The position numbers and the translations under genes are program-made. Below, piece after piece: positions 1 to 11,316 of a stretch of 64,000 nucleotides of DNA (its first letter is position 1; every line of letters starts with the position of its first letter). The stretch is from Candidatus Dechloromonas phosphorivorans (GTDB lineage: Bacteria > Pseudomonadota > Gammaproteobacteria > Burkholderiales > Rhodocyclaceae): contig JADKBR010000021.1 in NCBI GenBank assembly GCA_016714975.1, positions 124,001 to 188,000 on the forward strand, in the 5' to 3' direction. The notes below the pieces were generated by a model. The model searched no databases. It was not told the origin of the DNA and saw only the letters and a list, made by a program, of their open reading frames with translations.

Positions 1-1
1 T

Positions 2-1205
2 CTTGGTCTGTCACCCGCGGCGGAACGCCACCACGGTGTTTCCGAACTGATGCTTCTGGGTGGCAAGAACGGTCTCGATGCGATTGCACTGGGTGAGGTT
101 TTTGACCGCGTGGTTCACCAGTGGCACGAGTGGGCAGAGTTGCTGAAGGTACCGGCCATTCTCCTCCCGTCGTTCGATGCCATCGTCAACGCCCCGGTTC
201 CCCACCAGGACCAGGAGGCGCAGTTGCCGTGCAGCAGCGTGGTCTTGCTGGTCGAGGACGAACCCACCAGCCGCATCATAACCGAGGGCTATCTGCGCCA
301 TCTGCTTGGCTGTACGGTCTACACCGCCGAGAATGGCAAGGAAGCGCTGGCCTTGGCCCTCGAGGTCATGCCCCAGATCGTGATTGCCGACTGGCTCATG
401 CCGGTCATGGACGGCTTCGAGTTGTGCCGCGCCCTGCGCGCCACCGATTGGGGGCAGTCCATGTATATCATCATGCTGACCGGTGAGGGGGCAGACGAGG
501 CGATCGTCGAGGCCTTTGAGGCCGGCGTCGACGATTACGTGACCAAGCCGGTAAATGCCCGCGCCCTGAGTGCCCGCATGCGGGCGGCACTGCACTATGT
601 GAATTTGCTCAAGGCATGGGAGCGGGATCGGGCCCAGCTCAAGCCAGTTCACCGCGGAACTGGCCATCAGCAACCAGCGGTTCGAACACGCCGCGATGAC
701 CGACCTCCTCACGGCACTGCCCAACCGTCGAGCCGGCATGGGTGCGCTCACGAGATTCTGGAGTTCCGCTCAACGCACGGGGCAAGCCATGGCGGTGCTG
801 ATGATCGATATCGATTTCTTCAAGTCCATCAACGATCGGCATGGTCACGCAGTCGGTGATCAGGTGTTGCAGGCGGTGGCCAAGGCCATCGAGGCCGCAG
901 CACGCAAGGACGACAGCGTCAGCCGGATAGGCGGCGAGGAGTTCATGCTGCTCTGCCACGATGCGGACGCGCGGGCCGCCCTGCTGGCTGCCGAGCGTCT
1001 GCGCAGGATGGTCAAGTCATTGAAGATCGACATCGCCGGTGTGGACATCCAGACCTCGGTGAGCATCGGTGTGGCCAACCGCGAGAGCGGCATGAGTGAT
1101 GAGGACGAGATGCTGCGCGCCGCTGACAAAGCCCTCTACGCTGCCAAGAATGCCGGTCGCGACCGGGTCTGCCTCTTGGCCAATGGCAAAGCACTTTTCG
1201 TCTGA
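2..1205 (+). pseudogene. REC-GGDEF response regulator / diguanylate cyclase, 5'-partial, frameshifted
   Basis: A two-component diguanylate cyclase that would make c-di-GMP from GTP. The frame is open from the window edge, so the N-terminus is missing. A receiver domain runs from about 230 to 610 (VEDEPTS, phosphoacceptor Asp in IADWLMP, Lys in VTKPVNA). The GGDEF domain follows at about 690-1190, with IDIDFFKSIND and active-site variant GGEEF in RIGGEEFM. The frame changes between the domains near 643: in AAGCCAG one C looks extra, and without it the linker reads LKQFTAELAISNQRFEH and joins the two halves. The stretch before the receiver (2-220) may be the end of a further N-terminal domain. 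It could be a sequencing error or a real split; I favour an error, because both halves keep their motifs. Confidence 0.8.
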
Positions 1206-1372
1206 CGCCTCGGGCACGGTTCTGCCGGCTCCGGCGGTGACCTTGACGTTCGCTGGCCGGCGTTTGCAGTTTCTTCATGCGTAAGCACAACATGGCATTT
1301 GCGGAGACCGGCCGGAGGACGCGGCCATGACCTTTTTCGATTCGTCCGCCAGCAACTGAAGGATGCCGGTTC

Positions 1373-2464
1373 ATGATGACTTCCCGACCGATCCGCGCGC
1401 GTATTTCCCGTTCCGCCTTTCTGCATAACTATCGGCTGGCCAAGGGCCTGGCGCCCCGGGCCAGGGCGTGGGCCGTGATCAAGGCGGATGCTTATGGCCA
1501 CGGGCAGTGGCGGGCTGTCGAGACCCTGCGTGACGAAGCGGACGGTTTTGCCGTTCTTGAATGCGAGAATGCCGTCGCCCTGCGCGCGGCTGGAGTGAAA
1601 CAGCCGATCCTGCTCCTCGAAGGCATCTTCAGCGCGCGCGATGCGCTGACTGTCGCCGAACATCGCTTGACCACGGTCGTTCATTGCCTGGAACAGCTGG
1701 AATTGCTGCTCGCCTCGGTTCCCGGCGGTTCGCCCCTGGCGATCTATCTCAAGATCAATACCGGCATGAACCGGCTGGGATTGAATGCGGTCGACCTCGC
1801 CAGGGCACGCAAAATGCTTGCCGGGGTCGACAATCTCACCTTGACGATGATGACCCATTTTGCCGAGGCCGATGGCGGACGCGGGGTGAATGAGCAGCTG
1901 GAACGCTTTTCCGCGATGACCGGCGACTGGACGGTGCCGGTCAGCCTGGCCAATTCGGCCGCCTTGCTGCGCTACCCGCAGACGCATGCCGACTGGGTTC
2001 GGCCGGGGATCATGCTTTACGGTTCGAGTCCGTTCGCCGAATGCAGCGCTGCCGAGCTCGGCCTGCAAGCAGTGATGGCGCTCGACAGCGAAATCATCGC
2101 CGTGCAGCAGCTTGTTCAGGGTGATCGGGTCGGCTACGGCGGGACCTTCGTGGCCGCGCGGCCGATGCGCATCGGCATCGTTGCCTGCGGCTACGCCGAT
2201 GGCTATCCGCGCCATGCCCCGAGCGGCACGCCGGTTGCCGTGCAAGGATGCATGACCGAGACCGTCGGGCGGGTGTCGATGGACATGCTGGCCTGCGATC
2301 TGACCAATATTCCCGAAGCCGGGCCCGGGGCGCCGGTTACCCTGTGGGGCAACGGGCTGGCCGGGTATGTTCCGGCGGATGCGGTAGCCAAAGCAGCCGG
2401 CACGATTGCCTACGAGCTGTTCTGCGCGCTGGCCCCACGGGTTCCGGTAAGGTTCGTCGATTAG
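1373..2464 (+). CDS. alr: Alanine racemase
   Basis: PLP-dependent interconversion of L- and D-alanine, supplying D-Ala for peptidoglycan. The protein has 363 residues, normal for the family. The PLP lysine lies in VIKADAYGHG (Lys37) and the C-terminal catalytic tyrosine region in VGYGGTF, followed by the GYADGYPR signature. Two consecutive ATGs (1373 and 1376) are possible starts. It ends one base before radA, so the two are probably co-transcribed, an arrangement common in betaproteobacteria. Confidence 0.95.
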   Translation: MMTSRPIRARISRSAFLHNYRLAKGLAPRARAWAVIKADAYGHGQWRAVETLRDEADGFAVLECENAVALRAAGVKQPILLLEGIFSARDALTVAEHRLTTVVHCLEQLELLLASVPGGSPLAIYLKINTGMNRLGLNAVDLARARKMLAGVDNLTLTMMTHFAEADGGRGVNEQLERFSAMTGDWTVPVSLANSAALLRYPQTHADWVRPGIMLYGSSPFAECSAAELGLQAVMALDSEIIAVQQLVQGDRVGYGGTFVAARPMRIGIVACGYADGYPRHAPSGTPVAVQGCMTETVGRVSMDMLACDLTNIPEAGPGAPVTLWGNGLAGYVPADAVAKAAGTIAYELFCALAPRVPVRFVD

Positions 2465-2465
2465 A

Positions 2466-3824
<1,359 letters not shown>

Positions 3825-3851
3825 GCTTTGCGCACGCCCTGAGATCCTCCC

Positions 3852-5939
3852 ATGTTCAACCTTTCCCGCTATTTTTCGGTCCTCAGCCTGATCCTGATCG
3901 GATTGGCCGCCGTGCTGCTCGGCACCCTGTATCGTGAGGTGTCGGTGCGTCAGTTGACGATGCTTGCCGAAGATCGCAACGTGGCCATGGCCCAGGTTTT
4001 CGAGAACGTGCTGGGTGAATCGCTGGCCGAGCTGATGGCAGCATCGGTCGGCAAGGATGCCTCGATGCTCATGGACGCGGACGAATCTCAGGCGATGCAG
4101 GCCAGCGTTGCGGCCTTGATGCACGAAACGGCTGTGGTCAAGGTGAAGATCTACAATCGCCTGGGCGTGATGATCTTCTCGACTGACCCGTCGCAGTTCG
4201 GTGAAAGCCAGCTTGGCAATGCAGGATTCAAGTCCGCTTTGGCTGGTGAGGTGCGCAGCGACCTGAGCCATCGTGACAGTATGGCGACCTTCGATGGCGT
4301 CCGCCCGAACATTGACCTGCTCGCCAGCCACGTGCCGATATCCAGCGAGGGTCGGGCGGTCGAAGGCGTGTTCGAGCTGTTTCAGGACGTAACGCCCTTC
4401 ATGACCGCGTACCGGCGGACCCTGTGGATCGTCACGGCGGTGGTGACCGGTGTCTTTGCCCTGCTTTATCTGATGCAGCTGATGGTGGTCAGGCGGGCGC
4501 AACGGATCCTTTCCGAGCAGGCAAAACGGATCGAGGCAGCGCGCAGCTCGCTGGAAATCCAGGTTGATGCCCGGACCGAGGAGCTTCGAGGCTCCAACCG
4601 GCAGCTCAGGCGGGAGATCAACGAGCGCCGGGAGGCCGAGAGCCAGCTGAATTATCTGGCCTACCACGACCCGTTGACGGGCCTGGCCAATCGCCGCTAT
4701 TTCATCGAGCGACTGGAAGCCAGTCTGGTCGATGCTGCCCGGAAGAACAATCGCCTTGCGGTGCTGTTCATCGACCTCGACCAGTTCAAGCAGGTCAATG
4801 ACTCGCTCGGTCATGGCGTTGGCGACGAATTGCTGATTTCGGTGGCTGCCGGCCTCTGCGAACACGTTGGACTGATCGACATGCTGGCCCGGCTCGGTGG
4901 TGACGAGTTCATCTGCGTCATGGAAGCTGTGCGCACCGACGAAGAGGCGGCGATCCTGGCACGCGAGGTCATTGCGACCTTCGATGCGCCTTTCCGTCTC
5001 GGTGAGCACGAACTCTTCCTGTCGGCCTCGGTGGGAATCAGTATCTTCCCCAACGACGGCAACTCGGTCAGTGACCTCCTGCGCAATGCCGATAGCGCAA
5101 TGTATCGCGCCAAAGCCATGGGGCGTGGCCAATACCATTTCTACACGCCGGAAATGACGCGCGACGCGCAGGAGCGTATCCAGATCGAGACGCTGCTGCG
5201 CCGCGCGGTCGGCAATGGCGAGCTTTCGGTGCATCTGCAGCCGCAGGTCGAGACAAAGAGCGGCCGCCTTGTAGGCGCCGAGGCGCTGATCCGCTGGGAC
5301 AGCCCGGAACTTGGCAGTGTGGCGCCGGGGCGCTTCATTCCGCTGGCCGAGGATTCCGGCATCATCGTCGGGCTCGGTACCTGGGTGTTGCGCGAAACCT
5401 GCCTGCAGGTGATGCGCTGGAAGGCCAGCGGCTTCGAATTGCCGCAGGTTTCGGTGAACCTTTCGGTAAAGCAACTCGAGCGCCCCGAGTTTGTCGATAC
5501 CCTGCAAAAGATTCTGGGCGAAACCGGACTCGAACCCTCACATCTCAAGCTGGAGATTACCGAATCGGTCGTCATGGCCGTCAAGGATGCTCACGGCTTG
5601 CTCGATCGTTTGCGCAAGATTGGCGTCAGCCTGGCGCTCGACGACTTCGGGACCGGCTATTCGTCGCTGAGCTATCTGAAGATGTTGCCGGTTCAGCAGC
5701 TCAAGATCGACCGCACTTTTGTCTTCGGGATCGGTGTCAGTTCCGAGGATGAAGCGATCATCCGGTCGGTCATGGCCCTGGCCCGGAGCCTCGATTTCGA
5801 GGTGGTCGCCGAGGGAGTCGAGACCGCCGAGCAGGCCGCGTTTCTCAGCGATCTGGGTTGCCATCAGTTGCAGGGCTTCCTGCACGGACGCGCTCTGGCG
5901 CCCGCCGAATTCCGGACGCGCTGGGCGGCGCTGCGATGA
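3852..5939 (+). CDS. Membrane-anchored GGDEF-EAL c-di-GMP turnover protein
   Basis: A 695-residue signalling protein with a transmembrane helix at about 7-28, a periplasmic sensor region of about 160 residues, a second helix at about 190-212, a coiled linker (about 220-262), then GGDEF (motif at 349-353, intact) and EAL (motif at 477-479, with DDFGTGYSSLSYL further on). Both catalytic signatures are intact, so synthesis, hydrolysis or both are possible; which dominates cannot be read from sequence. Its stop overlaps the start of the following permease (ATGA), so the two are coupled. Confidence 0.93.
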   Translation: MFNLSRYFSVLSLILIGLAAVLLGTLYREVSVRQLTMLAEDRNVAMAQVFENVLGESLAELMAASVGKDASMLMDADESQAMQASVAALMHETAVVKVKIYNRLGVMIFSTDPSQFGESQLGNAGFKSALAGEVRSDLSHRDSMATFDGVRPNIDLLASHVPISSEGRAVEGVFELFQDVTPFMTAYRRTLWIVTAVVTGVFALLYLMQLMVVRRAQRILSEQAKRIEAARSSLEIQVDARTEELRGSNRQLRREINERREAESQLNYLAYHDPLTGLANRRYFIERLEASLVDAARKNNRLAVLFIDLDQFKQVNDSLGHGVGDELLISVAAGLCEHVGLIDMLARLGGDEFICVMEAVRTDEEAAILAREVIATFDAPFRLGEHELFLSASVGISIFPNDGNSVSDLLRNADSAMYRAKAMGRGQYHFYTPEMTRDAQERIQIETLLRRAVGNGELSVHLQPQVETKSGRLVGAEALIRWDSPELGSVAPGRFIPLAEDSGIIVGLGTWVLRETCLQVMRWKASGFELPQVSVNLSVKQLERPEFVDTLQKILGETGLEPSHLKLEITESVVMAVKDAHGLLDRLRKIGVSLALDDFGTGYSSLSYLKMLPVQQLKIDRTFVFGIGVSSEDEAIIRSVMALARSLDFEVVAEGVETAEQAAFLSDLGCHQLQGFLHGRALAPAEFRTRWAALR

Positions 5940-8422
5940 GCGGCCTCGCTTGGCGCCTGCTGGGCCGCGAGCTGCGATCAGGAGAGCTGCGTCTGCTGCT
6001 GGCCGCGCTGGTGGTCGCCGTGGCGGCCGTCACCGCGGTCGGATTCTTCACCGACCGGGTTCGTCTGGCGCTCGAACAGGAAGCCCGGCAACTCATCGGC
6101 GGCGACCTGCTGCTGATTTCCGATCATCCGTGGCCCGCGTCGATTCGCGACGAAGCTGCCCGGCGCGGTCTGAAGACGGCCGAAACGGTCGGTTTTCCGA
6201 GCATGGTGCTGGCGGGCGGGCAGGCGCAACTGGCGGACATCAAGGCGGTGAGCGGCACCTATCCCTTGCGCGGGATGCTGCGCCGGGCGGATCGTGCCGG
6301 TGAGGCGGGCGAGGCGACGCCGGGTGGCCCCGCGCCAGGCACGGTATGGCTCGACGAGCGCCTGGCCAGCACACTGGAGACGGGGCCGGGGCAGAATCTG
6401 CAACTCGGCCAGCGCACCTTCCTGGTAGCGGCCATCCTGACTTTTGAACCCGATCGCGGAATCAACTTCCTTGGGCTGGCTCCGCGCTTGATGCTGCATC
6501 TCGACGATCTGCCGGGAACCGGGCTGATACAGACCGGTTCGCGGGTGACCTATCGCTTCATCGTTGCCGGCGATACGGGCGCCGTTTCGGGTTTCCGCAA
6601 CTGGGTCGAGCCGCGCCTCGGACGCGGCGAGCGGCTCGAGGATACGCGGAATGCGCGGCCGGAAATCCGCAGCGTGCTTGACCGGGCGCAGCGCTTCCTT
6701 GGTCTGGCGACGCTGTTGACCGTGATCCTCGCTGCGGTCGCCGTGGCTCTGGCGGCCCGGCGCTACATGCAGCGTCATCTCGACGCATGCGCCGTGATGC
6801 GATGCCTCGGCATCACGCAGTCCGGCCTGATTCGTCTGCATTCGGCGCTGTTTGTCTGGCTGGCGCTGCTGGCTTCGGCGGTCGGTTGCCTTGCCGGTTT
6901 CGCGGTGCATTTCATCCTCGTCTCGTGGCTCGCGGAGCTGCTGGACTTGCGTCTTCCCTTGCCGGGCTGGCTGCCGCCCTTCCAGGGTGCCGCGGTTGCC
7001 GCGGTCCTGCTGTTCGGTTTTGCCTTTCCTCCCCTCCTGCAACTGAGCAAGGTGCCGACCCTGCGCGTCTTTCGCCGCGAATTGGGGCCGCCGCGGCCGT
7101 TCCTGCTCGGCGGCTATGGGCTTGGCGTCCTGGCGCTTGCCGGCCTGCTGCTGCTGGTCTCGGGCGATTTGCGGCTGGGCGCCTATGCGATCGGCGGATT
7201 TGCCGGGGCGCTGGTTCTGTTCTGGCTGTTCGCCCGCCTCAGTGTACGCGCGGTTTCGCGACTGCGCGGCGGCGGCGGCTTTGGCTGGCGGCAGGGGCTC
7301 GCCAATCTGGAACGACATTCGGCGGCAAGCACCCTGCAGATCGTCGCGCTGGCCCTCGGACTGATGGCCATGCTGTTGCTCACCGTGACCCGCGGCGAAC
7401 TGGTCGACGTCTGGCTGAAGGCGACGCCGGCCGATGCGCCGAATCGCTTCATCGTCAATATCCAGCCGGATCAACGGCAGGCCGTTGCCGACGCGCTCGC
7501 CGCCAGCGGCATTGCCGTCGAGCTTGCGCCGATGGTCCGCGGGCGACTGATGCAGATCGGCGGCCGGGCGGTGAGTGCCGCCAGTTACCCGGACGACGAA
7601 CGCGCCCAGCGCTTGATCGAGCGCGAATTCAACCTTTCCTGGCGCGCCGATCTACCGTCGGGGAACCGGGTCGTCCGGGGCAACTGGTTCGGGCCCGAAG
7701 ATTCGGGCAAGGGGCTTGCTTCGGTCGAGGAAGGGCTGGCGAGAACGCTTGGAGTCAAGGTCGGCGATGACTTGCGCTTCATGATCGGGGGCCAGGAGAC
7801 GCTGGTGCGCGTCAGCAGCCTGCGCAAGCTGGACTGGGATTCGATGCGGGTCAATTTCTTCGTCCTGACGCCGCCCGGCGTGCTCGAATCAGCACCGGCG
7901 AGCTACATCACCAGCTTCCATCTTCCTGAGACGCAAGCGGCGCTGGTGCGGACGCTGGTGGCGCGCTTTCCCAACCTGACGCTGATCGACGTCAGCGCCA
8001 TCCTGGCGCAGATCCAGACGGTCATGGGACAGGTGGTCCGGGCGGTGCAGCTGATCTTTCTGTTCTCGCTGCTGGCCGGGGCGATCGTTCTCGGGTCGGC
8101 CCTGCTCACGGCATTCGACGAACGGCGCTACGAACTGTCGGTGATGCGGGCGCTCGGTGCCGGGCGCGACCAGTTGCGGCAATCCCTCCTGGCCGAGCTG
8201 GCCGTGGTCGGCGCGATCGCCGGACTGATTGCGGGCGCCGGCGCGGCGGTGGTCGGGCAGGTGCTGGCGGAGAAAGTTTTCCTGCTCGACATGCCGCTGA
8301 GTCTTTGGCTGTTTCCGCTGGCGACGCTTTCCGGAATGGTGCTTTCGGTCGGCATTGGCTGGCTGGCAGTGCGTCAGTTGCTCGGCACGCCGCCGCTCCT
8401 GGCGCTGCGCGCCGGTGCCTGA
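5936..8422 (+). CDS. FtsX-family ABC transporter permease (YbbP-like)
   Basis: A large permease of the MacB/FtsX superfamily. From the ATG at 5936, which overlaps the previous stop, it has 828 residues; an in-frame upstream start at 5858 would lie inside the EAL gene and is less likely. There is an N-terminal membrane segment (about 15-40), a long periplasmic domain, a central set of helices (about 250-480), another periplasmic domain and a C-terminal trio of helices. This two-FtsX-unit layout is typical of YbbP-like proteins. The partner ATPase (YbbA-like) is not in the window. The substrate is unknown. Confidence 0.85.
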   Translation: MSGLAWRLLGRELRSGELRLLLAALVVAVAAVTAVGFFTDRVRLALEQEARQLIGGDLLLISDHPWPASIRDEAARRGLKTAETVGFPSMVLAGGQAQLADIKAVSGTYPLRGMLRRADRAGEAGEATPGGPAPGTVWLDERLASTLETGPGQNLQLGQRTFLVAAILTFEPDRGINFLGLAPRLMLHLDDLPGTGLIQTGSRVTYRFIVAGDTGAVSGFRNWVEPRLGRGERLEDTRNARPEIRSVLDRAQRFLGLATLLTVILAAVAVALAARRYMQRHLDACAVMRCLGITQSGLIRLHSALFVWLALLASAVGCLAGFAVHFILVSWLAELLDLRLPLPGWLPPFQGAAVAAVLLFGFAFPPLLQLSKVPTLRVFRRELGPPRPFLLGGYGLGVLALAGLLLLVSGDLRLGAYAIGGFAGALVLFWLFARLSVRAVSRLRGGGGFGWRQGLANLERHSAASTLQIVALALGLMAMLLLTVTRGELVDVWLKATPADAPNRFIVNIQPDQRQAVADALAASGIAVELAPMVRGRLMQIGGRAVSAASYPDDERAQRLIEREFNLSWRADLPSGNRVVRGNWFGPEDSGKGLASVEEGLARTLGVKVGDDLRFMIGGQETLVRVSSLRKLDWDSMRVNFFVLTPPGVLESAPASYITSFHLPETQAALVRTLVARFPNLTLIDVSAILAQIQTVMGQVVRAVQLIFLFSLLAGAIVLGSALLTAFDERRYELSVMRALGAGRDQLRQSLLAELAVVGAIAGLIAGAGAAVVGQVLAEKVFLLDMPLSLWLFPLATLSGMVLSVGIGWLAVRQLLGTPPLLALRAGA

Positions 8423-8536
8423 TTCGAGCAGGATTCCGGCACTTCGCACGATCCCCGACAGTACTTCCACGCCAGAAACGTACCCGGGTGACCATGCCAC
8501 GCCGGGCAGCACCTGCCTGCTCGGGTAAAATACGCC

Positions 8537-10729
8537 ATGAACTCGATTCAGCAAGTCACCCGGCCGCTGTTCGGCCATCGCAAGTTCTGGGCCGCGCGTT
8601 TCGGTCCGGCGCCCTTTTTGCCCGTGTCGCGTGCCGAAATGGACACGCTTGGCTGGGATTCCTGCGATATCGTTCTCGTCACCGGTGACGCCTACATCGA
8701 TCACCCGAGCTTCGGCATGGCGCTGATTGGCCGCCTGCTCGAAGCGCAGGGCTTCCGCGTCGGCATCATCAGCCAGCCCGACTGGAATTCCGCCGCCGAC
8801 TTCAGGAAGCTGGGCAAGCCGAACCTGTTCTTCGGGGTGACCGCGGGCAATATGGATTCGATGGTCAATCGCTACACTGCCGACCGCAAGAGCCGTTCAG
8901 ACGACGCCTATACCCCGAACGGCGAGGCCGACAAGCGGCCCGATCGCGCCGTGACGGTCTATGCCCAGCGCTGCCGCGAGGCCTTTCCCGGCTGCATCGT
9001 GGTGATCGGTTCGATCGAGGCCAGCCTGCGCCGCATCGCGCATTACGATTACTGGTCGGACAAGGTGCGGCGCTCGGTGCTGCCCGATTCCAAGGCCGAC
9101 CTGCTGGTCTTCGGCAACGCCGAGCGGGCGATCGTCGAACTGGCGCACCGTTTGGCCAAGGGCGAGAAAATCGCCGAAGTCCACGACCTGCGCGGCACTG
9201 CTTTCATGGTGCCATCCGGCTGGCTGCCTTCCGGTGAATGGGAGGCGGTCGATTCGACCGCGGTCGACACGCCGGGGCCGCTGGTCAAGCATGCCGACCC
9301 TTATGCCATGGTAAATGGCCAAAACTCGCCGTCGACCGCAACTGAAACGAAATCATCCGGCGAACACGCCGTGCACATCGTCTCACGCGCCGAACGGCTG
9401 GCCGCGCTCAAGGACCGGCGTGCCCACACCGTCGTCCGCCTGCCGTCGTACGAGCAGGTCAGCAACGATCCCGTGCTCTACGCCCACGCCTCGCGCACCT
9501 TCCACCTTGAATCCAACCCCGGCAACGCGCGGGCGCTGGTGCAGGCGCACGGCGAACGCGACGTCTGGCTGAATCCGCCGCCGATTCCGCTGTCGACCGA
9601 GGAGCTCGACCAGGTCTATGAACTGCCCTACGCCCGGCGCCCGCACCCGAGCTACGGCGAAGCGAAGATACCGGCCTGGGAGATGATCCGCTTCTCGGTC
9701 AATATCATGCGCGGCTGCTTCGGCGGCTGTACTTTCTGCTCGATCACCGAGCATGAGGGGCGCATCATCCAGAGCCGTTCGGAAGATTCAGTGCTGCGCG
9801 AAATCGAGGAAATGCGCGACAAGACGCCGGGCTTCACCGGCATCGTCTCCGACCTCGGCGGGCCGACCGCCAACATGTACCACCTGAAGTGCAAGGATGA
9901 GAAGATTGAGGCCGCCTGCCGTCGCCTGTCCTGCGTCTATCCCGATATCTGCGAAAACCTCGGCACCGACCACGCGCCGCTGATCTCGCTCTACCGCAAG
10001 GCAAGGGTGCTCAAGGGCGTCAAGAAGGTCCTGATCGGCTCCGGCCTGCGCTACGACCTCGCCGTGCGCTCCCCGGAATACATCAGGGAACTGGTCACCC
10101 ACCACGTCGGTGGCTATCTGAAGATTGCTCCGGAACACACCGAGGAAGGCCCGCTGTCGAAGATGATGAAGCCGGGCATGGGCGCCTACGACCGCTTCAA
10201 GCAACTGTTCGACCGCTTCTCGCGCGAGGCCGGCAAGGAGCAGTACCTGATCCCTTACTTCATCGCCGCCCACCCGGGAACGACCGACGCGGACATGCTC
10301 AACCTGGCGCTGTGGCTGAAGAAGAACAACTTCCGCCTCGATCAGGTGCAGACCTTCCTGCCGACGCCAATGGCGCTGGCGACGACGATGTACCACACGG
10401 AACGCAACCCGCTGCGCAAGCTGTCACGCGACGGCGAACACGTCGGCACCGTGCGCAGCGGTCGCCAACGCAAGCTGCACAAGGCGTTCCTGCGCTACCA
10501 CGATCCGGCCAACTGGCCGCTGCTGCGTGAGACATTGAAGGAAATGGGGCGCGCCGACCTGATCGGCAACGGCAAGCGACAACTGATTCCCGCCTGGCAA
10601 CCGGCAGGCGGTCGCGGTCAACCGCCCGGAACAGGGCAAATTCACAAGCCGCTTGCTGCCCAGCGCCCTGTGCGTCAGCCGGTCAAGGCGGGCGCACCCC
10701 GCGGTCGCGTCGTGGCGCGCAAGGGCTGA
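8537..10729 (+). CDS. ygiQ: YgiQ family radical SAM protein
   Basis: A 730-residue UPF0313/YgiQ radical SAM protein. The 4Fe-4S cluster motif is CFGGCTFC (Cys394, Cys398, Cys401). The N-terminal region carries the family block around DIVLVTGDAYIDHPSFG. The C-terminal tail is basic and Pro/Gly-rich. The biochemical reaction of this family is not established as far as I know. It stands alone, with 114 bases of untranslated DNA upstream. Confidence 0.92.
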   Translation: MNSIQQVTRPLFGHRKFWAARFGPAPFLPVSRAEMDTLGWDSCDIVLVTGDAYIDHPSFGMALIGRLLEAQGFRVGIISQPDWNSAADFRKLGKPNLFFGVTAGNMDSMVNRYTADRKSRSDDAYTPNGEADKRPDRAVTVYAQRCREAFPGCIVVIGSIEASLRRIAHYDYWSDKVRRSVLPDSKADLLVFGNAERAIVELAHRLAKGEKIAEVHDLRGTAFMVPSGWLPSGEWEAVDSTAVDTPGPLVKHADPYAMVNGQNSPSTATETKSSGEHAVHIVSRAERLAALKDRRAHTVVRLPSYEQVSNDPVLYAHASRTFHLESNPGNARALVQAHGERDVWLNPPPIPLSTEELDQVYELPYARRPHPSYGEAKIPAWEMIRFSVNIMRGCFGGCTFCSITEHEGRIIQSRSEDSVLREIEEMRDKTPGFTGIVSDLGGPTANMYHLKCKDEKIEAACRRLSCVYPDICENLGTDHAPLISLYRKARVLKGVKKVLIGSGLRYDLAVRSPEYIRELVTHHVGGYLKIAPEHTEEGPLSKMMKPGMGAYDRFKQLFDRFSREAGKEQYLIPYFIAAHPGTTDADMLNLALWLKKNNFRLDQVQTFLPTPMALATTMYHTERNPLRKLSRDGEHVGTVRSGRQRKLHKAFLRYHDPANWPLLRETLKEMGRADLIGNGKRQLIPAWQPAGGRGQPPGTGQIHKPLAAQRPVRQPVKAGAPRGRVVARKG

Positions 10730-10743
10730 AATTCAATTTCTCG

Positions 10744-11139
10744 ATGAAGCTCATGGAAAACTCCCCGACCTACGACAAGATCGGCGGCGATGCTGGCGTC
10801 GCCCGGCTCTGCGACCGCTTCTACGAACTGATGGACACCATTCCCCAGTTTCGGGAATTGCGTGACATGCATCCTGCCGATCTGCAAGGCTCACGCGACA
10901 AGCTCTACATGTTCCTCTCGGGCTGGTTCGGCGGCCCCGACCTGTTCGTCGAGAAATTCGGCCATCCCCGCCTGCGCGCCCGGCACTCGCCGTTCGCGAT
11001 CGGCACCAGGGAACGCGACCAGTGGGTCGCCTGCATGGTCCTGGCGATGGAGGATGTCGGCATCGAAGAGGCGATTCGCGCGAAGTTGCTGCAGAACTTC
11101 TTCAATACGGCGGATTTCATGCGGAATACTGATCGCTAG
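10744..11139 (+). CDS. Group II truncated haemoglobin
   Basis: Small haem protein of the 2/2 globin family, likely handling O2, NO or redox stress. It has 131 residues (128 if the ATG at 10753 is used). Visible globin features are YDKIGG near the start, FGHPRLRARHSPFAIG with the proximal histidine, and DQWVACM with the group II tryptophan. It starts 15 bases after ygiQ and may share its transcript. Confidence 0.9.
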   Translation: MKLMENSPTYDKIGGDAGVARLCDRFYELMDTIPQFRELRDMHPADLQGSRDKLYMFLSGWFGGPDLFVEKFGHPRLRARHSPFAIGTRERDQWVACMVLAMEDVGIEEAIRAKLLQNFFNTADFMRNTDR

Positions 11140-11316
11140 TGCTCACGGGTCCGTTCAGCAGAAAGCATCGTCATGCCCAGTCAGACACCATCAATCATGA
11201 ACACCAAACGTGCCGGCCCTATCCCGGGCGCTCCAATTGCCGTGTGTAGACGAGAGTATTGCTTGGTGGGAAAGATTGCACTGCGCGGTCCAATCCTGCA
11301 GGATCGAGTGAACTGA